64,000 nt of DNA from JBEIFW01 sp046081125 (GCA_046081125.1 JBJTVH010000002.1:1-64000); one strand, 5' to 3'. Positions 1 through 7,945 are shown, numbered from the stretch's first letter. The notes: generated by a model not told the origin, from the sequence alone. Program-made: numbers and translations.

Positions 1-1
1 A

Positions 2-1111
2 CTGGCGGCGGTGGTGGAGGCCGGCACCGTCGGGGTGGCGCATGTGGGTGCGGTGGCGCGGGTGGTTGCGAAGGCGCTGGAGGCGGTGCGTGAGCAGTTG
101 TTGGGCTCTGCGTCGTGGTTGGCGGGGAAGGCGGCGTCGTCGTCCCCGGAGCAGTTGGAGCGGTCGTTGGAACGCGAGGTTCGTGAGTTGGTGAAGCTCG
201 ACGCGGCGAGCGTGCTCGCGGCGCAGCGGGCCCGGTCCCATTTGCGGCATTGGGTGGCGGCGGATGGGATGCATCATTTGCACGCCGAGTTGGATCCCGA
301 ACGCGGGGCGCGGGTGTTCGCGGCGTTGGGGGCGACGGTGGAGCGGTTGTTTCATCAGGGCAACCCGGCCTCGTCGGGGCGGGCGCCGTCGGGTGGGCCG
401 GTCCAGTCGGCGTTGGCCGCGGATGCGTTGGTGGAGCTGTGCACGACCAGCCGTGGTGCGGGTCCGGGGTCGGAGTTGGTGGTGTTGATCGACTACGAGT
501 CTTTGACCGCCGGGGTCGAGCGGATCGGTGGGGTGTGCGAAACCTCCAGCGGGGTGCCGTTACCGGTATCGACCGTCCGGAAGCTGTGGTGCGAGGCCGA
601 TGTCTTGCCGGTCGTGCTCGGCGGGGATGGTGTCGCGTTGGACGCGGGACGTACCCGTCGGTTGGCGACCAAACCGCAGCGGCGGGCGTTACGGGCGATG
701 CACCGCAGCTGTGTCTGGCCGGGGTGCACAACCCGGTTCGACCTGTGCCACATCCACCACACCGACCCGTGGGGCCGTCACGGGCCCACCGATCTCGAGG
801 TCCTCGCGCCGGTCTGCTCGCATCATCACCACCAGATCCACGATCTCGGCTGGAACCTCACCCTCGACGACCATCGCAACGTCACCATCCACGCCCCCGA
901 CGGGCGCACCGTGCAACGACAACGATTCGAACCGATCGTCGCCCCGGGCGGCGCCAGCGGCGCGGCCGGCCTCGACGGGGGCGGCTCACGCTCGGCGGAC
1001 TCGCCCCCGCAGGGCGGTGAGCGCAAGCGACATCGACACGGTCCCCACCCCCGCGATCGCGGCCAGGGCCTTCGCGAGGGCCGCCGCATCCCAGCCGCCG
1101 TAAACGAGTGA
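2..1111 (+). CDS. DUF222 / HNH endonuclease-domain protein (5' end off window)
   Basis: The reading frame is already open at base 2, so the N-terminus probably lies outside the window; the first visible start is GTG at 11. Counting from that GTG, the first ~220 residues fit the DUF222 (13E12 repeat) region. A C-terminal HNH nuclease module follows: C234 and C239, CHIHH at 246-250 and a second Cys/His cluster at 269-277, consistent with a zinc-supported HNH fold. These proteins are abundant in actinobacteria; their role is not settled (mobile-element-like or DNA processing). Codon use shifts inside the gene, from G/T-rich 5' of about 700 to C-ending codons after it. The last 126 bp overlap the opposing ABC permease gene, and the tail after the HNH module is low-complexity, so the true 3' function is uncertain. 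Confidence 0.8.
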   Translation: MAAVVEAGTVGVAHVGAVARVVAKALEAVREQLLGSASWLAGKAASSSPEQLERSLEREVRELVKLDAASVLAAQRARSHLRHWVAADGMHHLHAELDPERGARVFAALGATVERLFHQGNPASSGRAPSGGPVQSALAADALVELCTTSRGAGPGSELVVLIDYESLTAGVERIGGVCETSSGVPLPVSTVRKLWCEADVLPVVLGGDGVALDAGRTRRLATKPQRRALRAMHRSCVWPGCTTRFDLCHIHHTDPWGRHGPTDLEVLAPVCSHHHHQIHDLGWNLTLDDHRNVTIHAPDGRTVQRQRFEPIVAPGGASGAAGLDGGGSRSADSPPQGGERKRHRHGPHPRDRGQGLREGRRIPAAVNE

Positions 1112-1783
1112 CCGCATGCCTTCGAGCAGGTAGGTGCACGGGTTGAACCGGGCCACCGCGCGCAGCCAGCCGGTGAGTGCCTCGGTCGGCACGTAGCTCG
1201 ACGTGAGGAAGGCGAACGGGAAGAACAGCAGGAAGCTCGAGTTGACCGCAGCCGGGCTCCCGGTCTTGAGCGCGATCGCATACGGGAACCCGGTGAAGGC
1301 CAACCCCCAGAGCCCGCCGAGGAGCACGAACAGCGCGACCCCGGCGATCCCGGTCTCGAACCCCACCCCCACCACGAACCCCATCAGCACCACACCGACC
1401 GACAGCGCCATCACGAGGAGCAGGTCGGCGACCATCAACCCGAGCAGCAGCGTGAGCCGACGCAACGGGGTCACGAGCAGGCGGTCCAGGTAGCCGGACT
1501 GGATGTCGATCACCAGCGAGCCCGCTCGGGACACGCCCGTGACCGCGAAGATGATCGCCACCGGCAGCTGGAACGCCTTGAAGTCCAGGCCCGGGAAGCC
1601 CTGCTCGGTGAAGCTCTGGAGCTGCCCGAGGTTGATCACGAAGAAGAACAGCGGGATCACGAGCGCCGGGATGATCGCCTCGGGGTCGCGCAACGTCAGC
1701 CGCACGGCCCGCAGCGACACGGTGGCCAGGTCGGCGACGAACCCCGGATGGCGGGCGCGCACCGGCGCCGGGGCGGTGGTCAT
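986..1783 (-). CDS. ABC-2 type exporter permease (DrrB-like)
   Basis: A 265-residue membrane protein with about six hydrophobic segments, starting with a short cytoplasmic N-terminus and an amphipathic stretch around LRDPEAIIPAL. It has the general shape of DrrB/ABC-2 permeases that form the membrane channel of drug or lipid exporters. Its ATG overlaps the TGA of the upstream ATPase gene (ATGA), so the two are almost certainly translationally coupled and form one transporter. The start was chosen at that overlap because the frame upstream runs through the ATPase gene. The 3' end overlaps the HNH gene tail-to-tail. The substrate cannot be told from sequence. Confidence 0.9.
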   Translation of the reverse strand: MTTAPAPVRARHPGFVADLATVSLRAVRLTLRDPEAIIPALVIPLFFFVINLGQLQSFTEQGFPGLDFKAFQLPVAIIFAVTGVSRAGSLVIDIQSGYLDRLLVTPLRRLTLLLGLMVADLLLVMALSVGVVLMGFVVGVGFETGIAGVALFVLLGGLWGLAFTGFPYAIALKTGSPAAVNSSFLLFFPFAFLTSSYVPTEALTGWLRAVARFNPCTYLLEGMRSLVYGGWDAAALAKALAAIAGVGTVSMSLALTALRGRVRRA

Positions 1784-2733
1784 GACGCGTCCAGGTGGCT
1801 GCCGGTCGTCTCGAGGAAGACGTCGTCGAGCGTGGGGGTTCGCAACGTGATCCCTGCGACGTGCACACCGCACCCGGCGAGCGCCACCGCGACCGGCGAC
1901 AGCGCGGCCGCGCCGTCGGCGACCGATGCCGTCAGCTCCCCGCCGTGGATGTCGACCCGCTCCACACCCGGCACCGCTGCGACGGCGGTACGTGCTGCGG
2001 CCAGGTCGCCGTGCACCCGGGCCACGATCACGTCGGTCCCGATGGAGCGCTTCAACGCCGCCGGGGTGCCCTCGGCCACGATGCGGCCGGCGGCGATGAT
2101 CCCGACCCGGTGGGCCAGCTCGTCGGCCTCCTCCAGGTACTGCGTGGTCAGGAAGATCGTCATGCCCTGCTCCACGTTCAGCCGGCGCACCTCGGCCCAC
2201 ACCATCGCCCGGCTCGCCGGGTCCAGGCCGGTGGTCGGCTCGTCGAGGAACAGCACCTCGGGGTGGTGCACGAGCGCGAGCGCGAGGTCGAGGCGCCGCT
2301 TCATGCCGCCCGAATAGGTGCCCACCCGCCGGTCGAGGGCGGTGCCGAGGTCGACGAGTCGGGCGAGGTCATCGCTGCGCTGCGCCCGCTCGGCCCGGTT
2401 CAGGCCGTAGAGCCGGCCCTGCAGGTCGAGCAGCTCCCGGCCGGTCTGCTTTGCGTCGAGGGCGGCTTCCTGCAGGGCGACCCCGATGCGCAACCGCACC
2501 CCGTCGGGGTCGGTGGCCACGTCGTGTCCGGCCACCACGGCCCGCCCGCCCGAGGGTCGGGCCAGGGTGGTGAGCATCCGCACCGTCGTCGACTTCCCGG
2601 CGCCGTTGGGGCCGAGGAACCCGTAGATCTCGCCCGGGGCCACGTGCAGGTCGATGCCGTCGACCGCTCGGACCTCGCCGTAGGTGCGGGCCAACCCCTC
2701 GGCCAGGATCGCCGCCGGGGCCGCGGCCGTCAC
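1780..2733 (-). CDS. ABC transporter ATP-binding protein (DrrA-like)
   Basis: A 317-residue ATPase. Walker A GPNGAGKS lies at 41-48, the Q-loop at Q88, the signature YSGGMKRR at 140-147 and Walker B LFLDEPT at 161-167. The switch position reads TTQYLEEAD, with Gln in place of the usual H-loop His; this is a known feature of the DrrA daunorubicin-resistance group. A C-terminal extension of about 90 residues after the nucleotide-binding domain also fits DrrA. The GTG start overlaps the stop of the oxygenase gene (GTGA), and its own stop overlaps the permease start. It should energise the adjacent permease; the exported compound is unknown, although the linked 2-oxoglutarate oxygenase could modify it. 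Confidence 0.92.
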   Translation of the reverse strand: MTAAAPAAILAEGLARTYGEVRAVDGIDLHVAPGEIYGFLGPNGAGKSTTVRMLTTLARPSGGRAVVAGHDVATDPDGVRLRIGVALQEAALDAKQTGRELLDLQGRLYGLNRAERAQRSDDLARLVDLGTALDRRVGTYSGGMKRRLDLALALVHHPEVLFLDEPTTGLDPASRAMVWAEVRRLNVEQGMTIFLTTQYLEEADELAHRVGIIAAGRIVAEGTPAALKRSIGTDVIVARVHGDLAAARTAVAAVPGVERVDIHGGELTASVADGAAALSPVAVALAGCGVHVAGITLRTPTLDDVFLETTGSHLDAS

Positions 2734-3704
2734 GAACCGACCCGCTTGCCGTCCTCGACGAGGTTGATCTCCCACAGCACGGTGTCGAGCCGGTCCGCCG
2801 CGCTGATCGCTTGGAACCGTTGCGGCCGTTCGGGGGTGATGCACGATGCGACCGGGGTGAGGATCGTCCAGGGTGTCGGGTGGCAGAACTGCACGACCGA
2901 GTAGCGATCGCCCTGCTGGCCGGGAGCGGCCACGACCCGGTGCACGCCGATGGGGATCACCCCGTTGGTGAGGTGCTCCAGCATGATGCCGGTGTTGATG
3001 ATCGCCAGGCCGTCGGGTGCGACCGCGTCCACCCAGCCGGCCTCGGTCTGCACCTGCAGCCCGGGCGCCGAGGCCCGGGGCAGCGCGGTGATCAGGTTGA
3101 TGTCGCCGTGGGCGCCGGCCCACACGTGCTGGTCGCTCGGCGCCTGCGCGATCGGCGGGTAGTGGATGGCCCGGGCGAGCGTGGCGCCGTGTCCGAGCAT
3201 CCCGTCGAAGAACGACTCGTGGCAGCCGATGCCCACCGCGATGATCCGCAGGAACCGGCGTTGCACGTCGAGCAGGTCGGCGTTGAACCGCATCAGGGTG
3301 TCGGTGATCCCCGGCACCGCCGCCTCGGGCAGCACCTGTTCGGGGTAGCGGTGCGGGTACCGGGAGCGCAGCGGGTGGCCGGCGGGCACCGGCAGCGACC
3401 AGTTGAGCATCTCCTTCCAGTCCGGCACGTCGCTCGTCGCGGCGGTCTCCACCAGCAGCCCGGTGTAGCCCGTCTGGCCGTGGGTGCCGGGGGCGACGAA
3501 CCGGGCCTTGGTGTCCGCCGGCAGGCTGAAGAACTCCTCCAGCATCCCGTAGGCCGTGTCGAGCAGGCCCTCGGACAGGTCGTGGCTCGTGTAGACGAAT
3601 CCGGTCCGCAGCGACCGCATCACGCCGTCCACCACGGCCCGGCGCTGGGTGGCGTCCCCCCGCTCGAACGCCAGCAGGTCGACGTCGAGGATCAACTCGC
3701 TCAT
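2730..3704 (-). CDS. 2-oxoglutarate/Fe(II)-dependent oxygenase, isopenicillin-N-synthase-like
   Basis: A 324-residue protein of the IPNS/2OG-Fe(II) oxygenase superfamily. The iron-binding triad is visible as H199-G-D201 and the distal H255 (GVHRVV); R267-Y-S269 is the 2-oxoglutarate or substrate carboxylate anchor. The N-terminal half (about 5-110) fits the DIOX_N domain. The ATG overlaps the stop of the uracil-DNA glycosylase gene (ATGA), and the stop overlaps the ABC ATPase start, so the enzyme lies mid-operon between a DNA repair gene and an exporter. Related enzymes hydroxylate or cyclise small molecules. The substrate is not predictable here; a link to the exported compound is inference from order only. 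Confidence 0.85.
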   Translation of the reverse strand: MSELILDVDLLAFERGDATQRRAVVDGVMRSLRTGFVYTSHDLSEGLLDTAYGMLEEFFSLPADTKARFVAPGTHGQTGYTGLLVETAATSDVPDWKEMLNWSLPVPAGHPLRSRYPHRYPEQVLPEAAVPGITDTLMRFNADLLDVQRRFLRIIAVGIGCHESFFDGMLGHGATLARAIHYPPIAQAPSDQHVWAGAHGDINLITALPRASAPGLQVQTEAGWVDAVAPDGLAIINTGIMLEHLTNGVIPIGVHRVVAAPGQQGDRYSVVQFCHPTPWTILTPVASCITPERPQRFQAISAADRLDTVLWEINLVEDGKRVGS

Positions 3705-4381
3705 GGGCGCGAGGTTTGCAGACCGGCCAGCGCAACGGCTCGCCGGAACACTGCGTCGAACATCGCCTCGGTGAGCCGGCCGGTGAAGGTGTTCTGCTGG
3801 CTGGGGTGGAACGAGCACAGCAGGGTCGGGCCGTCGGGCACGAGGGCCTCGGCGAGGTGCCCGAACCGGGGCCGGGGGCGCACACCCCACAGCGCAGCGG
3901 CGGCCTCGAGCGCGAACGCGCCGAGGCACACCACGACCGCGACGTCCTCGAGCAGCCGCCGCTCGCGCTCGAGGAACCCTCGGCACGCATCGCGCTCGGC
4001 GGGCAGCGGCTTGTTGCCGGGCGGCGCGCAGCGCACTGCGGCGCTCACCCACACCCCATCGAGCGTGAGCCCGTCGTCGATGCCGACCGAGGTCGGCTGA
4101 TTGGCCAGCCCGGCGCGGTGCAGTGCCCGGAACAACCAGTCGCCGGAGCGGTCGCCGGTGAACACCCGACCGGTCCGGTTCGCGCCGTGGGCCGCTGGGG
4201 CCAGGCCGAGCACCCAGATCCGGGCCGAAGGGTCGCCGAAGCCGGGCACGGGCCGCCCCCAGTAGACCTGCTCGGCGTAGGCCGCCCGGCGGGTCGCAGC
4301 GACCTCCTCCCGCCAGGCGACCAACCGGGGGCAGGCCCCACAGGACGTGATGTCGGTCGCCAAGGTGCCGAAGGAATCCAC
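3701..4381 (-). CDS. Family 5 uracil-DNA glycosylase (UDGb), iron-sulfur
   Basis: A 226-residue glycosylase that should excise uracil and other deaminated bases from DNA. Residues 59-74 contain the UDGb motif (GLAPAAHGANRTGR), and the FHPSQQNTFTGRLT block near 191-204 is the second active-site motif. Four cysteines, C14, C17, C118 and C133, are placed as the 4Fe-4S ligands of this family. The GTG start at 4381 sits six bases downstream of a good -10 box (TACCGT), supporting a leaderless start. It is the first gene of a four-gene operon in which every junction is a 4-base stop/start overlap, and it diverges from the phosphatase gene with only 24 bp between. Confidence 0.9.
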   Translation of the reverse strand: MDSFGTLATDITSCGACPRLVAWREEVAATRRAAYAEQVYWGRPVPGFGDPSARIWVLGLAPAAHGANRTGRVFTGDRSGDWLFRALHRAGLANQPTSVGIDDGLTLDGVWVSAAVRCAPPGNKPLPAERDACRGFLERERRLLEDVAVVVCLGAFALEAAAALWGVRPRPRFGHLAEALVPDGPTLLCSFHPSQQNTFTGRLTEAMFDAVFRRAVALAGLQTSRP

Positions 4382-4387
4382 CCGGCC

Positions 4388-4397
4388 ACGGTAGGTT
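4388..4397. promoter_or_regulatory. Overlapping divergent -10 boxes (UDGb / phosphatase)
   Basis: On the minus strand TACCGT (4393-4388) lies 6 nt before the GTG of the glycosylase. On the plus strand TAGGTT (4392-4397) lies 8 nt before the ATG of the phosphatase. The two hexamers share bases 4392-4393, and the whole intergenic space is 24 bp, so polymerase could initiate only one direction at a time. No clear -35 elements are seen. Confidence 0.6.
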
Positions 4398-4405
4398 CGG
4401 TCGGG

Positions 4406-5053
4406 ATGCCGGCGAAGCCGAAGCCCCCCGCTGCGACCCTGGTCCTCCTGGTCCGCCACGGCCAGACGTCGACGACGGGCACGGTGCTGCCCGGCCGGGC
4501 GCCCGGCTTGCACCTCGCCGACGCCGGCAAAGCGCAGGCCGAGGCTGCGGCGGCCCGGATCGCCGAGCTGGCACGGGTGGACGCGGTGTACGCCTCGCCG
4601 CTCGAGCGGGCCCAGGAGACCGCGGCGCCGATCGCGGCGGCCCGCGGCCTCAAGGTCGTCAAGGACAAGGGCCTGCTCGAGGCCGACTTCGGTGCGTGGA
4701 CGGGTCAGGAGCTCAAGGGGCTCATGAAGCTGCCCGAGTGGTCCACGGTCCAGCGATACCCGAGTGGATTCCGGTTTCCCGGCGGCGAGAGCTTCGCCGA
4801 GATGCAGGCCCGCATCGTCGGGGCGCTCGAGCGGCTGCGGTCGGCCCATCCCGGCGGGGTGGTGGTCGCGGTCTCGCACGCCGATCCGATCAAGGCCGCG
4901 GTGGCTCACGCCATGGGCACCCACCTCGACCTGTTCCAGCGCATCGTGATCTCCACCTGTTCGATCACCGCCATCGCCTACGGCGCGGGCGGCCCCGTCG
5001 TGCTCACCGTCAACTCCACCGGAGGCTCGCTCCGGGAGCTGCGTCCCTCCTGA
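4406..5053 (+). CDS. Histidine phosphatase family protein (MSMEG_4193-like)
   Basis: A 215-residue phosphoglycerate-mutase-superfamily protein. The RHG motif near the N-terminus carries the phospho-accepting H18, the PGRAPGLHL segment follows, and a second catalytic His lies in VAVSHADPIKAA. Its size and its place just before DUF3090 and an SCO1664-like gene match the MSMEG_4193 phosphatases of other actinobacteria, where the three genes travel together. The ATG at 4406 is 8 nt after a TAGGTT -10 box, so it was preferred over upstream in-frame codons. The substrate is unknown for this subgroup. Confidence 0.88.
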   Translation: MPAKPKPPAATLVLLVRHGQTSTTGTVLPGRAPGLHLADAGKAQAEAAAARIAELARVDAVYASPLERAQETAAPIAAARGLKVVKDKGLLEADFGAWTGQELKGLMKLPEWSTVQRYPSGFRFPGGESFAEMQARIVGALERLRSAHPGGVVVAVSHADPIKAAVAHAMGTHLDLFQRIVISTCSITAIAYGAGGPVVLTVNSTGGSLRELRPS

Positions 5054-5096
5054 GACGATGGGCGCAGACACGATGGGCGCGGACACGATGAGCGCA
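5054..5096 (+). repeat. Three tandem ~15-bp repeats ahead of the DUF3090 gene
   Basis: Units at 5054-5066, 5067-5081 and 5082-5096 share GACACGATGGGCGC with small changes. Each carries an ATG (5058, 5073, 5088) resembling the real start context CGATGAGCG at 5117, but none is in frame with it. The array fills most of the gap between two operon genes. Confidence 0.7.
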
Positions 5097-5116
5097 GGGG
5101 CGAGGGGCCACCGGCG

Positions 5117-5623
5117 ATGAGCGACGAGCACGATCTCGGCGACGTCGACGCGTTCACCACCGGCACCGAAGGCCGGCCCGGGCAGCGCACCTTCTACCTG
5201 CAAGCCCGGGTGGACGGCCGGGTGATCTCGGTGAAGGCCGAGAAGCAGCAGGTGCAGGCGCTCGGGGCGTATCTCGCCCGGGCGTTGCACGACCTGCCGG
5301 CGCCGCCGGACCGGCCGCTGCCGTCCGCGTTGGAGTTGCGCGGCCCGGTCGAGTCGGTGTTCACCCTCGGGTCGATCGGGGTGGCGTACGAGACCGACCG
5401 CGACCGGTTCCTGGTGCAGCTCGAAGAGCTCGTGCCCACCGACGACGAGGGCGAACCGATCGAAGGGGTCGAGCCCCGGACGGTCCGGATGCGGATCGGG
5501 CGCGGGTTGGTGGCGGCGTTCTGCGAGCACGCCGAGGCGGTGGTGGCCGCCGGCCGGCCGGCGTGCCGGTTCTGCGGGCGGCCGATGGATCCGGACGGGC
5601 ACCCGTGTCCACGGATGAACTGA
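5117..5623 (+). CDS. DUF3090 family protein
   Basis: A 168-residue soluble protein matching the actinobacterial DUF3090 family in length and layout: N-terminal RTFYLQARV strand, a central acidic segment, and a C-terminal CRFCGRP...C cluster that could bind metal. The family has no assigned reaction. It is reproducibly found between an MSMEG_4193-like phosphatase and an SCO1664-like kinase-fold protein, exactly as here, so the three probably act in one pathway. An SD-like purine run (AGGGGCGAGGGG) precedes the ATG. Its 3' end overlaps the next gene by 19 bases. Confidence 0.88.
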   Translation: MSDEHDLGDVDAFTTGTEGRPGQRTFYLQARVDGRVISVKAEKQQVQALGAYLARALHDLPAPPDRPLPSALELRGPVESVFTLGSIGVAYETDRDRFLVQLEELVPTDDEGEPIEGVEPRTVRMRIGRGLVAAFCEHAEAVVAAGRPACRFCGRPMDPDGHPCPRMN

Positions 5624-6345
5624 CCCCGGTGCCGGCCGAGCCGCCCGAGAACGTGCTCGAGGTCCTTCACACCGCGGAGCTCACCGTCGAGGGCCGCATG
5701 CCGTGGTCGTCGAACGGCACGTTCCTCACGACGCTCTCGGTAGCGGGCGAGCCGGTGGCCCGGGCGGTGTACAAGCCGCTGCGCGGGGAGCGGCCGCTGT
5801 GGGATTTCCCCACCGGCCTCTACCGGCGGGAGGTTGCGGCCTACGAGCTGTCCGCTGCGCTCGGCTGGGACGTCGTGCCGCCGACGGTCGTGCGGTCCGA
5901 GGCGCCGTTCGGCGAGGGCTCGTTGCAGCTGTTCGTCCCTGCCGACTTCGAGCAACACTACTTCACGTTGCACGAGCAACGACCCGACACCCACGACGTG
6001 TTGCGGACCATCTGCCTGTTCGACGTGATCGCCAACAACACCGACCGCAAGGGCGGTCATGTGCTCGCCGGCCTCGACGGCCGGCTGTGGGCCATCGACA
6101 ACGGGCTGTGCTTCGCGGCGGAGTTCAAGCTGCGCACGGTGATCTGGGAGTTCGCCGGCGAGCGCGTCGACGCAGAGCTGCTGGCGGCGGTGGCGGGGTT
6201 GCTCGACGAGGTGCCTGCCGCCGTGGCCGACCTGCTCGACGACGACGAGGTGGACGCCATGCTGCAGCGGGCCGCGCGGGTGGTGGAGCGCCCGCGGTTC
6301 CCGGCCGACCCGACCGGCCGGCGTTACCCCTGGCCGATGGTGTGA
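5605..6345 (+). CDS. SCO1664-family protein (PI3/4-kinase-like fold)
   Basis: A 246-residue protein from the GTG at 5605. It has the hallmarks of the SCO1664 group: GEPVARAVYKPLRGERPLWD, with a Lys suited to nucleotide binding, and IANNTDRKGGHVL followed by IDNGLCF, which resemble the catalytic and metal-binding loops of atypical PI3/4-kinase-like enzymes. The start overlaps the end of DUF3090 by 19 bases, and the stop overlaps the next gene as GTGA, so translation is coupled on both sides. An upstream GTG at 5563 is also in frame but would overlap DUF3090 more. Biochemical activity has not been established for the family as far as I know. Confidence 0.83.
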   Translation: MSTDELTPVPAEPPENVLEVLHTAELTVEGRMPWSSNGTFLTTLSVAGEPVARAVYKPLRGERPLWDFPTGLYRREVAAYELSAALGWDVVPPTVVRSEAPFGEGSLQLFVPADFEQHYFTLHEQRPDTHDVLRTICLFDVIANNTDRKGGHVLAGLDGRLWAIDNGLCFAAEFKLRTVIWEFAGERVDAELLAAVAGLLDEVPAAVADLLDDDEVDAMLQRAARVVERPRFPADPTGRRYPWPMV

Positions 6346-7229
6346 ACCCCGAGCGGGCCCGGTATCTCCGGGTCCTGACCGCCCCGCTCGAGCTGGCCGC
6401 AGGAGAGCTGCGCGGGCCGACGCACGCGTGCGGGCTCCCGCTCGCCGAGGTGCTCGCTGCTCGCTGCTCGCTGGCGGGCGTGCGGGCGCACCTCGCCGGC
6501 GCGGCGCTCGACGCGGTCGCCGACGAGCGGGCGGTGCGCGGCGAGCCGTCTCCGGGGTCGGGACCGGTGCCCCGGCTGCTCGGCGGTTGGGAGCCGGCGT
6601 ACGCGCTGGCCCGCTTCGGCCCCGACGGGGTGCTTGCGCCCCGGCCGGTGGGCCCGCCGCCGGGCGCGGTGCGTCCGGCCCGCCTGGGGCGGCCGGGCGA
6701 GGAGATCGGCGACCCGTACCTCGTCGAGGCGGTGCGCGCGCTCGCCGGAGGATGGTGCGAACCCGGCGCGGCCCGGGCGGTGGCCACCGAGGGGCGAGCG
6801 GCCGACGCGGTGGCGGCGCTGGCGGGCTCGGGCGCCACCGTCGGCCTCGAGCGGCTCGAACGGGCCTCGGCGATCGCCGAGCTGGCCTGGATCGGTGCCG
6901 CCGGTGCATCCGGTGCAGCCGGTGCCGAGAGACGGCCGCGCCGAGGCGCGGCGCTCGGTCGGCAGTTGGCGTGGGAGGTACTCGCCGCGCTCGCCGGGAG
7001 GAGCGAGGACTGGCCGTTGCCGGCCGACGAACTCGACGCCGCGACCTCGGCGCTGCGCTGGTGGCGGTGGCATCCCGACGGGTCGGCGATCGGAGCCGAA
7101 GCGGAGCGCGTTGCGGCCGAACGCCCCCTTCGCCTCGTCGTGGAGGACCGCGACGAAGAGCTGTCCTGGGCGATCGAGCTCCCCCCGCCCGCGCGTCGGC
7201 GCCGTAACAGCTGGCGCTCAGCGCCGTAA
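6342..7229 (+). CDS. Hypothetical protein coupled to the DUF3090/SCO1664 pair
   Basis: A 295-residue Ala/Arg/Glu-rich protein I cannot assign. No transmembrane segment, signal peptide or cofactor motif is evident. It looks helical, with low-complexity stretches (GAAGASGAAGAE around 180-195) and a Trp-rich segment, LRWWRWHPDG, towards the C-terminus. The GTG overlaps the previous stop (GTGA), so it belongs to the same translation unit as the phosphatase, DUF3090 and kinase-like genes. It may be a lineage-specific partner of that trio. Codon use is typical of its neighbours, which supports a real gene. Confidence 0.72.
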   Translation: MNPERARYLRVLTAPLELAAGELRGPTHACGLPLAEVLAARCSLAGVRAHLAGAALDAVADERAVRGEPSPGSGPVPRLLGGWEPAYALARFGPDGVLAPRPVGPPPGAVRPARLGRPGEEIGDPYLVEAVRALAGGWCEPGAARAVATEGRAADAVAALAGSGATVGLERLERASAIAELAWIGAAGASGAAGAERRPRRGAALGRQLAWEVLAALAGRSEDWPLPADELDAATSALRWWRWHPDGSAIGAEAERVAAERPLRLVVEDRDEELSWAIELPPPARRRRNSWRSAP

Positions 7230-7239
7230 CGGCTGTCGG

Positions 7240-7245
7240 TAGCCT
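7240..7245 (+). promoter_or_regulatory. -10 box of the dienelactone hydrolase gene
   Basis: TAGCCT ends 7 nt before the GTG at 7253, the spacing expected when transcription begins at the start codon. No -35 hexamer stands out. Confidence 0.5.
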
Positions 7246-7252
7246 GCGCGCC

Positions 7253-7945
7253 GTGCGCGTCACCCTGCCGACCGGCACCCCGGTCGAGCTCGCCCGTGCG
7301 GGTGCCCCCCGCCTCGGCCTCGTCGTCGTGCCCGACATCTGGGGGCTGCGGCCGCTGTTCGACGACCACGCCGCCCGTCTCGCCCGCGAGCTCCGCGCCG
7401 AGGTTGCCGTGGTCGAGCCGTTCCCCGGCCCGGCCCTCCCGGCCGAACTCGAGGCCCGGGTCGCGGCGATGCGGCCCGACCGGGCGATCGCCGACGACCT
7501 GCGGGCCGCCGCCGCGCTCGTGGGCGGTGCCGGCCCGGTCGCCGTGCTCGGGTTCTGCATGGGCGGCATGGAGGCGCTCAAGGCGGCGGCCCTCGGCTGC
7601 TTTTCGTTGGCCGTGTCCTGCTACGGGATGATCCGCGTGCCGCCGGCGTGGCGGGCGGTTGATCGGGGTGAACCGCTCGACGCGCTCGACCAGCCCGGCC
7701 GGGCGCCCGTGCTCGCCGTCGTCGGCGGTCGTGACCCGTTCACCCCGGCGTCCGACGTCGCGGCGCTCGCCGCCCTCGCCGATGTCGAGGTGGTGCGGTA
7801 CCCCTCGGGCGAGCACGGTTTCGTCCACGATCCGTCCCGGCCGACGCACCGGCCTGCGGATGCGGCCGACGTCTGGGCCCGCGTGCACCGAGCCATCCGC
7901 AGCCAGGCCGTCAGCGGCTGCGCCGCTCCAGCTCCGTCCGCTTGA
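7253..7945 (+). CDS. Dienelactone hydrolase family protein
   Basis: A 230-residue alpha/beta-hydrolase. The nucleophile elbow is GFCMGG, with Cys as nucleophile as in dienelactone hydrolases; the acid is in GGRDPFTP and the His in GEHGFVHD. It probably hydrolyses a lactone or small ester, but the substrate cannot be inferred. The GTG start is supported by a -10 box 7 nt upstream, so it may be transcribed separately from the gene before it. The C-terminal 35 bp overlap the converging Crp-like gene. Confidence 0.87.
   Translation: MRVTLPTGTPVELARAGAPRLGLVVVPDIWGLRPLFDDHAARLARELRAEVAVVEPFPGPALPAELEARVAAMRPDRAIADDLRAAAALVGGAGPVAVLGFCMGGMEALKAAALGCFSLAVSCYGMIRVPPAWRAVDRGEPLDALDQPGRAPVLAVVGGRDPFTPASDVAALAALADVEVVRYPSGEHGFVHDPSRPTHRPADAADVWARVHRAIRSQAVSGCAAPAPSA

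Noticed and set aside
1..1111. Mobile element or homing endonuclease insertion at the left edge
   Set aside because: No inverted repeats, target duplication or intron/intein features are visible; DUF222/HNH genes are ordinary chromosomal families in actinobacteria.
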